This document shows, piece after piece, positions 1 to 11,440 of a DNA stretch of 64,000 nt. The stretch spans positions 105,345,741 through 105,409,740 of the forward strand of contig CM041465.1 of NCBI GenBank assembly GCA_023213395.1, read 5' to 3'. A program made the translations under genes and the position numbers. This stretch comes from Cycas panzhihuaensis (Eukaryota; Cycadophyta). The notes under the pieces were generated by a model, which was not told the origin of the DNA, did not search any database, and was given only the letters and a program-made list of their open reading frames with translations. The first letter of the stretch is position 1. Every line of letters begins with the position of its first letter.

Positions 1-772
1 GTCTTCTTCCTAGCCATAAAATTTTACATTATTTTAAAACCATTTGGCCTTGTCTAGCATTTTCTACTTCCTGTAGATATAAGGTAGATCCTCTTGGGTC
101 ACCTATTATCTTCTTTTATTTCATCCTTATAAAGACTTTTCAAAGCAAGTTTATTCTGTCTTGCTTTGTTAAGGAGAGTTTCAGATAAGAAGGATAGTTA
201 TCTTCTTCTAAGAGATAACTATGAGATTTGCATTCAATTTTATTTCCCCTATTAATAGTTATATGAGTTTTACTAAAAATATTAGTGAGAAGTAGTGTTT
301 CTATCAATGCTAATATGTTGTTAATAGATCTATGTCTTAGGGTCTTTAGCTTAGGTAAAGACCAACATAAAATTTGGGATATATTTCAAATAAAATCCTT
401 TGTTTAATTTTGCTTCCTCAATCTAATAACTCCCAAGAGGATTTATAGATTTAATGAAGTATCTTATCTATCTGAGCATTCTTGTAGGTGCCATTATGTT
501 ATGCCACCTTAAACATTATAGAGCTTAAAGCACTATCTATAAGCATACTAGACTATCATAATTGACATTTGTAGGTAAACATTATTGTAATTAGTGTATT
601 GTAATTTACAGTTAACATCCAAAAAGTGGTGACCATATTGGGGAGGAAATTTTTTTTTTTTTCTTTTTTAAGTTTTCCTTATCCTTATTTGTTCTTTCAC
701 TCCCATCTTTTGACATAGTTTAAAGGTTGTATTGCCATTAACCTTCCTTAAAGTCCTCTTAACTTATAAGGC
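1..772. other. AT-rich sequence without recognisable gene
   Basis: No reading frame of note and no recognisable protein similarity on either strand. The sequence is AT-rich with a T tract near 650-665. It precedes a Ty3 gag relic and may be that element's decayed leader, but nothing in it shows this directly. Confidence 0.5.
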
Positions 773-1634
773 ATGTACTATGATATCCCAGTGCCAACCA
801 TAAAGTTTTACCCTAGATTTAATGAAGAAGGGTTGATTTTAGTGGAACAACATATTACTAAATTTTCTATCATATATAAGAAGTTAAGAATCCTTGAGTG
901 TGATGTTAGCATTAGACTTTTTATTTACTCTTTGATGGAGAAGCAACTATTTAGTTTTATTCCTTATCTTATGCTTTTATTAGAGGGTGGAATAACTTGA
1001 TACAAGCCTTATAGATGAAATATGGTAGTCAAAATACCTTATATATATTTCTAAAAGATTTGCCTAACATGAGGAAAGGAAATAGAGAAAGTGTCACTAA
1101 ATATATATAAGCAGATTTGACAAAATCCTTAACCAGATCAAAGTTCAACTTAGACTTGCACAACATATTCTAATAGATTAGCTCATGAATGGCTTAGGTC
1201 CAAGTGTAAAGGCATGGATAATTTTTAAATAACCCATGAACCTTCAAAGTCCAAAAGCCCTTATTCTTCCTTTTAAAGATCTCATTAACCAGATGGGAGT
1301 CTATTAGGAAATGGAGATTATGGAGGATGATAGAAACATATCGAGAACAACCATAGGTGATAGTGAAGATGCAAAGAAAGTAGCTTATGAAGTCAATAAT
1401 GATTCTAGTATTCTTCTTGAAGATAATCATAGAGAAGAACCATCTTTCCATGATGTCTCAACCATAATTAGATCCAAATCTAAAGATAGAATTAATCTTG
1501 CCATTCCTTACAAAAATATTTTTATTGGTGAAAGTGCTTTTAAGACAACATTAGATGATATTACAATCCATGTTCCTCCCAATTTTGAAATAGTTTTTAT
1601 TCATATAGAGTCATGGGACATGAAAAAGAAATAA
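773..1634 (+). pseudogene. Ty3/gypsy gag remnant
   Basis: The translation from 773 reads like the central part of a plant Ty3 Gag capsid. A segment 'PRFNEEG..LVEQHITKF' matches the usual 'PKF.G....EEHI..F' start. It is followed by 'DVSIRLFIYSLMEKQ' where intact Gags have 'D..VRLF..SL.G.A..W'. After stops and a frame change, the stretch around 1010-1320 gives an ESVTKY-like motif and a 'LMNGLGPSVKAW' motif, in the order expected for the C-terminal capsid half. An open frame at 1311-1634 continues as a hydrophilic tail. The capsid would form the particle in a live element; here stops and frameshifts make it dead. It lies on the opposite strand from the neighbouring chromovirus, so it is a separate insertion. 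No protease or RT follows it. The family call is moderate; the lineage is unassigned. Confidence 0.5.
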
Positions 1635-1643
1635 GGGGATGAA

Positions 1644-1692
1644 TATATATATAGATAAATAGATAGATAGATAGATATAGATATAGATATAT
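1644..1692. repeat. GATA/TA microsatellite
   Basis: Short tandem runs of GATA and GATATA just 3' of the gag relic. Confidence 0.85.
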
Positions 1693-1695
1693 ATG

Positions 1696-2320
1696 GAAGG
1701 TACTTTGGTTTTAAATATACATACAATCTTATCTTCATTTAATGGGGGTACATCCATAGATGAGGATATGAATTTTAAGGAAGAGATTTCTACTTTTCTA
1801 TGTAGGATAACTTATGATTCAACATATGATCAAAAGCCTATTAAAAATATAGAAGAAGTATTTATGGTAGGATCTAAAAGTCATGGTAGGTGCATAGAAA
1901 CCATAAGATTGTCTCACCTCTCATGGAGGTAAGTAATGCTAAAATTATTATTGTTATTATCCTTCTTAATTTGATGAAAAGAGGCAACAAGAAAATAGAT
2001 TATGCACTTTTATTACCTTGGGAGCTTGATATTATAGAATAACTCAAGATAGAAATGAACACTAAAAGAGGATTGAAGTACTTTCTCTTAAGAAAGGAAA
2101 TAATGATTAATAATTATTTATAAGTAATATTTGACCCTTTAATAGACAAAAGAGGGTCTCTCTTCAGTAATCTTATTGGTGGCTCTAATGGCCTTACATA
2201 TCATTAGAGGACTTAGCAACCCATACACATAACTTAATAATTAACGTCAACACTTAACCCTTTGGTGCCTTCTACATGCTAGTTCCTACTTCCACTTAAG
2301 AAGATGGAGTTATGTCATAG
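1696..2320. other. Unassigned AT-rich segment
   Basis: A 79-codon frame at 1693-1932 shows no family I recognise. The remainder has no frame. It lies next to the 3' end of the minus-strand chromovirus and could contain its 3' LTR, but I found no second copy in the window to prove it. Confidence 0.35.
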
Positions 2321-2322
2321 GT

Positions 2323-2341
2323 CCCCCCCCCCCCCCCCCCC
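2323..2341. repeat. Poly-C tract (poly-G on minus strand)
   Basis: An uninterrupted run of about 19 C. On the minus strand it is an AGGAGGG...G run directly downstream of the chromovirus pol relic, where a polypurine tract would be expected. It may be an expanded polypurine tract; the exact length is uncertain in any assembly. Confidence 0.6.
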
Positions 2342-2389
2342 TCCTATGATGTTGAGCGCCTAAAGTATTAGAGATGAGGATGCAACTAG

Positions 2390-3600
2390 ACAAACTCTTT
2401 AAATTCCTAGATCACTTCATCTGTATCACAATTGACCCACTACACCAAATGCTAAAAAATAGTGTGATTTCAAAGTCAGTTTTGATGTTTGTCAAGTATT
2501 TAATCTGGTGGGATTCTGAGGATTTATTCATCATTAAGAATGGGTAGGGTGGTATGAAGTATAGATTTTCTACCTAGGTATTTATTTAGACAAGAGACAT
2601 AAAAGACATTATAGATATTGGTGTTTAGTAGAAGTTCAAGGGTGTAGGCAACTTTACCAATATTTTGGAGGACTTTATATGGACCATAATAATATGGGAT
2701 AAGCGTATGGCCTTGATAAGACTTAAGGGATTATTGTTTGTATGGTTAGAGGTGGAGGAATACTAGATCTCTAATGTCAAATGACTGATTAAGTTAATGA
2801 TGGATAGTGAGTTACTTTATGTGATTTCATACAGTGGCCAAGTTTTGCCTAAGGTTATAGAGGATTTGGTCCATCTCCTAAAGCTTTTATTAGGATAAGG
2901 AAGTCTTAAAATTAGTCACCAAGGTGTGGTGTGAAGGGGGGTTGATAACCATGTAATTCCAAAAATGGCAATATGCCAATGGTAAAGTGGTGAGATATGT
3001 TCTTCTAATATTCTATTATGGAAAGCTAGGATCTCTAGTTAACTTAGTGTTCTAAGGTAAAATAATATAGGTATATTTCTAGAGTTTTGTTTAAGACCTA
3101 AGATTAACCATCTATTTAAGGATGGTAAGCAAAGCTCATGTCGAAGGAGGTTCCTATGACCTTAAAAAGTTATTGCCAAAAGGAGCTAGTGAACTTGGGA
3201 TCTCGATCATAAATGATAGTTGAGGAGAATCCATAAAGGTAAAAAATAAATTAGACATATAGGTCAATAGGACGAGAAGATGTATATGAGGTGTGTACTG
3301 GGAGGAAATATGAATACTTAGTTAATCTATCAATGACCACCTAAATAGAGTCAAAACTAGTAGCTGTAAGTATGCTAGTTATAAAATCTAATGCAATGTC
3401 TTACCATTTATCTTATCGAATATGGAGGGGTTAGAGGAGTCTCGATAGGGCTTTGGTACCTACCTTATTCTACTGACAAATGTCACACTCCTATACAAAG
3501 GTAAAGATAGTAGGCTTCATATAGGGCCAAAAGAAATCTACATGAATACATTGATAAGTTTTATTGAATTTGAAGTGACCCCTAGGGGAGTAAAGTGGTA
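2390..3600 (-). pseudogene. Chromovirus integrase with GPY/F and chromodomain-like tail
   Basis: Minus-strand translation near 3490-3380 gives a 'C.ICQ.NK' zinc-finger end followed by a tryptophan and 'DIALDFIT', matching the chromoviral integrase 'W..IsMDFItGLP' start. Further on are a 'VTDRD'-like region and a stretch near 3000-3100 at the 'SAYHPQsDGQTE' position. At 2720-2640 'LIPYYYGPYKVLQNIGKVAY' is a clear GPY/F module, followed near 2450-2400 by a short chromodomain-like tail. Integrase would join element DNA to the chromosome; the tail in chromoviruses targets chromatin. All parts carry stops, so the gene is dead. Confidence 0.7.
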
Positions 3601-4330
3601 ATCTGTTAAAATTTAAGAGATGAATTAAGATGATATGTGTACAAAAATGTAATTCCTAAATAGTAAATGGTTGTTGCGAGTTGACTAACCTTTTTGGATG
3701 GGAGTTTTTTTACTCCAATAGGAGTAGTCAAGTTGAGCCTAGTTTTTAGCCTATAATTAATTAAGCCAAATGTGGTGGGGCTTTGATATTGTATGAATAC
3801 TAGGGTTGGGGGTACTAGAATTAGGGTATAGGTAAGAAAGGGCATATGTAACTACATTATTTTTACCTTTCTTATAAGATATTGTGAAGTTAAAGACCTA
3901 TAGGAAATTAATCCATTTAGCCTATTCTTGTAATAGTACTAGTTGATCCAATAGACTATGGAGGTTGCAATAGTATGTGACGATAAGAAATTTTGACCCT
4001 AAGAGATATTGATGCTACTTATCTATGGTGTGCAAGATAACTCTCATTTCCTTCTAGTATGTAGAGAGTCAAAGTTCATGATCTTTTAGTTTTTGACTTT
4101 CAAATAAAATAAGATAGTAGTCTTTCATGAGAATTATGCCCAAGATAAACCTTAATGCATCACATTTGAGTTAGAATGGTTTAGAAAAATCAAGTGTGAT
4201 AAGAACATGGGTAGAGATCATTATTAATTTAAGATGGAAAAAAGTAGCTACAGCCTCTAAAGACCACTTAAAGGAGTCACTATAAAGTAGGTTAGTTAGT
4301 GGAGTCACTAGCAGGGTGTAGTTTCATATA
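3600..4330 (-). pseudogene. Chromovirus RNase H relic
   Basis: Minus-strand frames around 4130-3900 resemble the chromoviral RNase H: a region aligning with 'YfSekL......tYdkEl.Ai' is followed by 'HSLLDQLVLLQE' where 'qrSLkyLleQ' is expected. RNase H removes the RNA template during reverse transcription. It is contiguous with RT upstream and integrase downstream in the right order. Stops and frameshifts are frequent. The open frame at 3845-3606 on this strand falls in the spacer between RNase H and integrase. Confidence 0.55.
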
Positions 4331-4960
4331 AAATGATGATAAAACACTGTGAGGACAAGGAATGCTCATAATTATATGAGTTTGGTTGATGTTGGATAGG
4401 TAGTGATGATTGATATTTTATCAAAGTGCATTCATACCTCTTATAAATATATGATATGCCCCAAATGATGAATGTCATGGTCTAAGAAAGAACTATAGAT
4501 AAGGATATTGTTAAAGAAGATGATGATAATTTTTTGAAGATGGAGGCCAAAGATCTTATTCATGAGTATTTGGAAGGTGGCAAGTGCATTGTAAAGGTTG
4601 AAAGGCATCACTTGGAACTTAAAGTAGCCATGATGTGTTCTAAAAGCTATCTTATTATAGAACTCTAGAGCAATCGAGATCTAATAATATCTAGATTATA
4701 AATCTAGCTTAGAAAAAATTGAGGCTCCATGGATCTCATCTAACATGTCACCTATCCATAGAATAAGGAACTTATTTATTATGGTAATCTTATTAAGTTC
4801 CCTATAATCCACATAAAGGTAAAAAGATCCATCTTTCTTCCTCACAAAGACTATTAAAGATGTATATGGGCTTTTACTTGGTTGGATTATTCCCAAAATC
4901 TATCAATTTAGTACTAAGTTTTCTTATTTTATTTTTTTGGAAGTAAGAATTTCTATATGG
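4330..4960 (-). pseudogene. Chromovirus reverse transcriptase fragment
   Basis: The open frame at 4896-4696 reads 'GIIQPSKSPYTSLIVFVRKK' and then 'DGSFYLYVDYRELNKIT', ending 'LDEIHGASIFSKLDL'. This is the chromoviral RT fingers/palm start: the usual text is 'GiIrPSqSPYsSPvllVrKKDGswRfcvDYRaLNkvT' and 'LDELhGA..FSKlDLrsGY'. The first catalytic Asp, in 'KLDL', is present. The frame stops directly after it, and the YVDD region is lost in the decayed sequence towards 4330. RT converts element RNA to DNA. This is the most confidently recognised piece of this element. Confidence 0.88.
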
Positions 4961-5729
4961 GAATAGTATAATTGGGTCATGATTGGATTGGAGGTTGATT
5001 ATATGGTAGAAACCATGACCTAGTGGGGTAGTGGTAAGTAGGGGAGCAAATACTTACTTATACTTAGTAAGGATATCTTGGATATACAGGTGGATTTAAG
5101 GGTCAACCTGAATATTATTAAGGTGAATTATATAACCAAGGTTGGATTGAAGATGTCATTTCATATGGCTTGGTAAAACCTATTGGTTTGGTAGGGACAA
5201 TATCCTATAGATTTTGTGCATTTGGCCCATTTGGTCCTTAAACAATATAAACATATTGGTTAGGGAGTTTCTTGTACTATAAGTTCCTAAGGTTTATAGC
5301 CATTGGAATCCCAATATAGGATTAAATCCTCCTATTAATAATGCATAGAAATCTGAGGTTAGGATATATGTACCAATCTAAATATATAGGTTTTTTATAA
5401 TACTAGAACAATGGAGCTTTTGGTACCCTAGCAAGGAGCATGTAAAGCTAGTCTTTGGGATAATGTAAACATTTAGTTGTTAAGCCAATGAGATATCAAT
5501 AAAGTTTAAGGATGCACCACTATCGATCAGGATTGACATTGGGATTTTAGGGAGAATTCCCTTGACTTGTAAGGGTTTAGGATAAGAGGTGGAGGTTACT
5601 ATAGATAGTGATACTTTAGGTTAAGGATTAGGGATAAGGACTTCCTAGAATTCTTTGTTAGCCTCATGCTCTAAGTTAGAATCTGAGTATTCATCAAGGG
5701 ATAGGGTGGGTTTGATAGAAAAGTCTATA

Positions 5730-6560
5730 TGCCCTACTTTACAAATACAACCATGTATAATAGTCGACTTTTCTGAGTACTAAATATAGAGGCTAGCCTC
5801 TATTTAATGTTATACTTTTGCTTGTGATATTTAGCCTTTTTAAGTAAGGATTATTCATCCTATTGATCTATTATAGAGTGAGTTACATCATTAAGTCAAG
5901 GTTGGGAGTGTTAGAAATCCATTTATGGTTGAGATATATCATTAAATTGGGGTTAAGGATATTGGAAGTTTGTCTCATAGGGTTGTGAGAATTGAGTTAT
6001 CCTGTTGAGTGGGTAAGAGTCTTTTGACTATGAATTCTATCTCTACTACTCTTGCCATTTTGATAGCTCCCATAAGAGAGTTTACAAATAGTGTCTTGAG
6101 GCATATCTGAATATAGTCCTGAACACCTACCATATAAATGTCTATCAAGGTTTATTTATCTAAACTTTAGCTTTATGGGGACCAATTATATAATGCTTGA
6201 AATTCATTTATAATGACCTCTACTAATGATATTTGTTTTAGCCATATTAATTAAGTGAAGAATGATTGTCTTCAAGTGTCCTTATACTACTTAGAGAAGT
6301 AATTTGTGAAGTGTGATAATGTCTTATTTAAAGGATATTCTTTTTTCTACAAATTAAACTAGTGCTGAGTTTTTTCATCCATGTGAATGGAGGCATGCAA
6401 TATTTGATCTTCTTTAGTCATTAGGTTAAGAGTAAAGTAGGATTCCAATTTACTTATTCAACTATAAGTGCATTCTTTATTCAAATCTAGATCAAAAGTT
6501 TGAATGTTGATTTGATCATGGAGAAGTTACTACCTTAGTGGATGGCCTACCTAGGGTGTA
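5730..6560 (-). pseudogene. Chromovirus gag relic with zinc knuckle
   Basis: Minus-strand frames near 6130-6030 include 'QDYIQICLKTLFVNSLMGAI' followed by 'KMARVVE', matching the chromoviral Gag segment 'eei......P.tl.eA..lAr..E'. Near 5830-5760 the text 'KRLN...' leads to a 'YLVLRKVDYYTWLYL' stretch aligning with the CCHC zinc knuckle 'glCf.CdekyspGHkC', with its cysteines mostly changed. Gag packages the RNA. It is upstream of RT in element orientation, as expected. A plus-strand frame at 6594-6812 overlaps this area and is taken as chance. Confidence 0.55.
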
Positions 6561-6900
6561 TTGCCTACTTATCGAGGGTAAGAGAGAGGAGAGTTGGCCA
6601 TCATATTTGATGTCTTGGTGCTGTTAGAATTAGATTACATCATTTCAATAACTAGGGATAAGAAATCTACTTTTGAAGAGAGGTTGGCTAAATCTGCCTT
6701 GGAAGGGAAGTTGGCTAACTCAACCTTCACCTCTTATCAAAAAGTTTCAAGCTCTATCTTAAGTGAAGTAATTATGTCTCCTTATGAACATACTATCAAA
6801 AATATAGAATAGGATTTAAAGGAGTGGGACTTAGTACAAAGAAAGGGAAATACACGAAATAGGGAATAACAAGAAAGAATGAGTTTTAAGAAATAGGGAA

Positions 6901-7239
6901 TGCTATTGAAATATGTGACTATACCACCTAATGTAAAGTGGGCCTCCTATTTTTCTACTTAAGTGTGTGGAGGAATAGTCTTGATTGTGGTGACCTAATA
7001 GATGTATTTATACTTATATTTGGCACTTTAGATCTATAAATATAGATCAAAGTCCATCTTTGATGTAATATCATTTTTTCATAATGTGAATATTATTCAT
7101 TTGTGGGTTTTCACCTATAAGGGTTTCCCATAGTAATATGGTGTCTCGTGCGATCTATTTCTACTTGTTATCTGCCTGATGTGAAAGATCCTATTGATCT
7201 TGTTTACCTCAATTGTATTTTCTAACATGGTATCAAAGC
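6901..7239 (+). repeat. Orphan Ty1/copia LTR with primer-binding site
   Basis: A segment of about 327 bp from TG at 6901 to CTAACA ending at 7227 has plant copia LTR features: a TATAAATA box near 7014-7022, a 'CCTATAAGGGTTTCCCATAG' leader, and directly after it TGGTATCAAAGC (7228-7239), a one-base variant of the initiator-Met tRNA binding site. So it is the 5' LTR of a plus-strand copia element, distinct from the minus-strand copia element next to it. No copia coding sequence or 3' LTR follows on this strand. The left edge is my choice of the TG nearest the expected size. Confidence 0.65.
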
Positions 7240-8300
7240 ATGTAGGTCATGCACAAGTAAGTGAATATTATTGGTAGTCCAATCGATGGTGTCAGGTCAT
7301 TCTAGCTTGCCCTTTAGAGATTGGCATGCTTAATAACCCTCTAGAATAGCCATAGAGTGTAGATGATCATAGTGGATCTTGGGAGCCTTCTATCCATTAT
7401 TTGTAGGTACTTTGATCCATATGGACATGTGTGAAGAGCGTTGACTCCATTGCCAACCATGCGAGTGTTATTTGAACCTGCTAAAGGTGCCAGATCTCCG
7501 TTTAATAATGCTGCTGAGTTTAGATACCCTAGACCGTGGTTGCCAGCCCTCTATTACTAGTGGGAGAGTGTAAAAACCCTAGCGAGCCCATTGCAGTGCT
7601 ATGAACTCAATAATACAGTCAATATTGAGGTATGCTCAGTATATTTTTCACCCAGTTGATAAATTTAGGGTTTGATTAAATATACTATTCTGCTTATATG
7701 ATATATTTGCCCCATACTCATGTGATATATATTTCAATCATGTGAATATGTTCTTTTAGTAACACTTACTCATCATGTGAATATATTCTATCACCTATGA
7801 TTTTTTACTATTGAAATATACTTGTTCACTTGTATTGTATCCTATGAATATCATTAGGTTCGCCCATGTTGATTTGATACACTATAGTCACCCTATGTGG
7901 TAGTCAAATATATTATTGTCTGCATTGATATGGTCATCTGTATCACTGTCTATATGGTGGTTTCACCTAGTTGTGCTTGTTATTTCTACCATAGTTGCGT
8001 ATTTATAGTTATTGCCATGATAGCCATGATTTGATTGTCACCTTTGTATGGGTATTATTATTTATGTGATCTGTGGAGCCTTTACAGTCTTCGTCAGACT
8101 ACATACATTTGTAGTCGATACTGTATTATAGGCTACCAACTATTAATACATTCACCGCTAACCCGTGATGAGGATTCATAGCTCACCTAAGATATAATCT
8201 ACTTAGTCGCATGATGGATTTGTTACCCATATTAACACTGCTTATTATCAACACTTTGATTTTAATCACATAATATATATCTGTGTCTCTGAACAACTGC
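7240..8300. other. Unassigned flank, possible decayed copia leader
   Basis: No reading frame over 60 codons and no recognised protein. It follows the orphan copia 5' LTR and primer site, so it may be that element's untranslated leader. It is the left part of the target into which the minus-strand copia element inserted; the target continues at 15937. Confidence 0.4.
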
Positions 8301-8305
8301 CATAT

Positions 8306-8748
8306 TATGAGAATAGGCACATGAACAATGTCATAGGATCACAGGAACAGTGAAAACATAAGAGAAAGACATTGCATAAGTACACATGGTTTGACAGGTG
8401 GAAAATCCCTTCTGGGGAAGGAAAAACACCTCCTAAATCTAAATATTATTAATAAAATAGACTTATACAAAGGACCTTAAAGATACCCTCTACAAACTAT
8501 AAAACTAGCCTTCAAACAGACTTTAGATAGCATCCTAGATTCTAGGAACCACTTTCTTGAATTTAGGAGATGATATTAATAACTAGAGAGGTTCGTTGAA
8601 ATGGGCAGTTGCGCATTTTAACTACCTTTCACATAATATTTAATTAACTTCTAAATATTAAACATTGAAAACACTTAAATAATAATTTATTCATGTGACT
8701 TAAATAAGACATAAGAAATAATATAAAGTAACATTAATAATCCTAACA
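8306..8748 (-). repeat. 3' LTR of the copia element
   Basis: Matches 15497-15931 almost base for base. On the minus strand it begins TGTTAGGATTATT. Its outer terminus reads CATA where the 5' LTR copy has CACA, so the window-left end begins TA instead of TG. Confidence 0.95.
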
Positions 8749-8757
8749 TCCCCCTTT
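8749..8757 (-). other. Copia polypurine tract
   Basis: AAAGGGGGA on the minus strand abuts the TG start of the 3' LTR. This is where plus-strand DNA synthesis is primed. Confidence 0.85.
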
Positions 8758-8859
8758 AATATTAACTTTTATGATATGGAAAAAAAAGGTCTTCATCACG
8801 TTGATCCCCCTTTGATGGAGACTTCTTTTATCTTTAATAGATCTCGGAGGTTTAGAAAC

Positions 8860-9300
8860 TTGACTTCAGTCAAAGACTTTATGAGTATGCCAGTAACCTG
8901 TAGATCTATTAGACAATAAGATAAATAAATAATGTTATCAGTAACAAGATTACGAATAAAATGCTAATGTAATTATATATGTTTAGTTCTAGAATGTGCA
9001 ACTGGATTTGTAATAATAGCAATGGCACCTTGATTATCAACTTTAAGTTCAATGGAAGAGTTAAGAGATAGACCAATTTCATTTATAAGAGATTTGAGCC
9101 AAAGTGCTTCTTTGTTCGCTTCAACAAGTGCACGATATTCATCTTCAGTCGTTGATAGAGCTAATGCCTACATTTTCTTACTAGACTAAGTAATATGTGA
9201 AGAATCTATAAAAAATACATAACCTGATGTAGAATTTTGATCATTTGTATCACCTACCCAATCTGAATTAGTATATCCTATTAAAGTTAGAGGTTTACTA
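8860..9300 (-). pseudogene. Copia RNase H
   Basis: Minus-strand frame reads 'IGYTNSDWVGDTNDQNSTSG' then 'YVFFIDSS', and later 'ALALSTTEDEYRALVEANKE', the canonical copia RNase H signature ('YsDADWAgd..drrStsGy', 'vaLSsteAEY.al..a.kE'). A second block 'ELKVDNQGAIAIITNPVAHS' is the 'i.cDNqsAi.ia.Npv.H.R' motif. Catalytic acidic positions are largely kept (D in SDW, E in DEYRAL, D in VDNQ). The enzyme degrades the RNA strand during reverse transcription. The frame has a few stops. It ends just before the polypurine tract, as expected. Confidence 0.9.
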
Positions 9301-10130
9301 CAAAAATTATAAGTTAGACCATAAAAAATAATATTCTTAAGATATCGTAATATACGTTTAGCAGCTTTCTAATGTGATTCATGTGGCTGTTACATATAAC
9401 GTAAATATAAAGTGGCAGCATAGGATATATCAGGGTATGTATGAGTTAAATAAATAAGACTACCAATTCATTGTCTATATAATGTAAGATCACATAAAGG
9501 TGATGAACAATCAGTAGATAATTTTACTCCTGATTATAATAGATTAGAGATGGGTTTAGTATTTTTTAGGTTAAACTGTTGAATTAAGTTTAAAATATAT
9601 TTAAGTTGAGATATAATGATTTTTGAATCATATTAATAAATTTGTAATCCAAGAAAATAATGTAGGAGACCTAGATTAGTCATTTTAAATTTATTCATTA
9701 AAGTAGATTTTAAATAATGAATGTTATTAGTTGATGATCCAGTGATTATGATATCATCAATATATAGGATTAAAATAGTAATATTTTTGTTTTCACATTT
9801 GAAATAAAGATTTAGATCACTAGTACATTTAGTGTATCCAATTTGAATTAGATAATCATCAACTTTAGTGTACCAAGCTCGAGGAGCTTGTTTTAATCCA
9901 TAAATAGATTTCTTTAATTTATAAACTAAATTAAGATTATCAATAAAGCTAGGTGGTTGATACATGTAGATCTCTTCTTTAAGATCACCATTCAAAAATG
10001 TACTCTTTACATCCATTTGATGGATTTTCTAACCAAACTTGGTTGCTAGAGCAATAATTATTTTAATTGTATTCATCTTTGCAACAGGGGCAAAGGTTTC
10101 GTTATAATCAATGCCATTAATTTAAGAAAA
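9300..10130 (-). pseudogene. Copia reverse transcriptase
   Basis: The open frame at 10016-9633 begins 'MDVKSTFLNGDLKEEIYMYQ', the copia 'qmDVktAFLnGdL.EeiYm.qP' motif, followed by 'IYGLKQAPRAWY' and the catalytic box 'ILYIDDIIITGSS' (YVDD in most relatives; the DD pair is intact). It ends 'TNLGLLHYFLGLQIY', the 'D.G.l.yfLGiei' motif. After frame breaks, the thumb continues to about 9300 with 'GSLIYLTHTYPDISYA' (from 'gsLmYl..tRPDi.ya'). Upstream at 10130-10030 is the decayed 'ETFAPV' entry region. This is the best-preserved part of the element, but the frame is interrupted on both sides. Confidence 0.95.
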
Positions 10131-10499
10131 TTATTTTGCAACTATGCGAGCTTTATATTTTTCAACTGTGCCTATTGAGTTATATTTTATTCTATAAACC
10201 CATTACAGTCAACTACATTTTTCCTCGGTGGGAGCGGTACGAGATCCCAAGTTGAATTCTTAATTAAAGCATCGAATTTAGTTTGCATAGCTTCCTGGTA
10301 TACAAGATTGTTGTTAGCTTATTTAAAGGTTTTAGGATCATTATTGTCCATTATTTTGGCTATTAAGGTATAGTTAGCATGTAATTTTTAGGCACGAGTT
10401 TACCTGGTATCTGAAGGATTATCAATATTAGATCCAGCGTCAGCAAGCGTTTTCTTTACCTAGATAAGCTGCTTGTTGGAAACTGTTTCTGTAGTTACA

Positions 10500-11440
10500 A
10501 GTTAATTTGAAGAGCTAGCCTAAGAGGAAGAATCTATTTCAGTCGATTCGAATAGAGTCCAATTCTCGACTTGAGTAGATAAGGATTCTATAATTTCTAG
10601 ATCATCTTGTTTGTCAGAGGGGTCAACCAAATAGATGTTGGTTAACAGATTTTTAACCGGAAGTTCTATATAAGTAGAGGTTGAAGAAGATCCTTCTTCA
10701 TCAAATATTATATCACGTAAAATTAAAATTTGATGCATGACTAGATCCAAGAGTCTATAAGCTTTACTTTCTTCGTTGTATCCAACGAAGATGTATTTTT
10801 GACTCTTAGGATCTAGTTTCTTACAGTTTTTTTTAGGGACATGTCCTCATGCAATACTTCCAAAGATTCATAAATGATTGACTGAGGGTTTTCTTCTAGA
10901 CCATTTTTATTCTGGAGTGACATTTTGTAGACATTTGCTAGGTAAATGATTCAGAAGATAGTTGGAGAAGTTAATAGCTTCTGCCCATAATTTTAGGTCA
11001 AGGTTCTTTACATGTAACATGCAGCGAGTCATCTCAACAAGAGTATGGTTCTTGCATTTAGTAACACCATTTTGCTTAGGAGTATATGTAATAGAATACT
11101 GGAACTGAATTATGTGCTTTTTACAGAAAGAAGTGAATTTGCCACTTAAGTATTCCTTGGCATTATCAGATCTAAAAATATTTTTAAGTTTGATTAGTTT
11201 TTAACAAGCATTTTGAATTCAATGAAAATGTCAAACACTTGACTATGTGCTTTGAGCATGTAAACCCAACATTTTCTTGAATAATCATCAATAAATGTAA
11301 CAAAATAATGAGAGATAGAATATGATGTTACATGAAAAGTTCCACATATGTAAGAGTGAACAAGTTCAAGTGGAACTTTTACTCTGAATTATGTTTTATA
11401 TGAAAACAGGTCCATGTGTTGCTTTCCTATTACACAGGCT
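10500..11440 (-). pseudogene. Copia integrase core and C-terminal region
   Basis: Minus-strand frames give 'YSITYTPKQNGVTKCKNHTL' (usual 'ys.pyTPqQNGvaERkNRtl'), then 'LHVKNLDLKLWAEAINFSNY', 'FGSIA' and 'DPKSQKYIFVGYNEESKAYR', all standard copia integrase segments. The GKGR-like tail leads into the acidic, serine-rich linker seen in the open frame at 10750-10520, which joins integrase to RT. Integrase inserts the DNA copy and leaves the 5-bp duplication seen at the element ends. Several stops interrupt the core near 11200 and 11400. Confidence 0.9.

Larger units (their letters stand above)
2345..6800 (-). mobile_element. Degenerate Ty3/gypsy chromovirus
   Basis: Read on the minus strand, this block gives the whole chromoviral order in broken frames: gag with a zinc knuckle (about 6560-5730), protease region, RT (about 4960-4330), RNase H (about 4330-3600), integrase (about 3600-2900), and a C-terminal tail resembling the integrase GPY/F module and chromodomain (about 2860-2390). 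Stops occur every 10-30 codons. No LTR pair could be found, so the termini are approximate. This is the oldest-looking element in the window. Confidence 0.75.

Noticed and set aside
6594-6812. 72-codon plus-strand frame near the chromovirus gag
   Set aside because: It overlaps the minus-strand gag region, resembles no family and is not repeated elsewhere.
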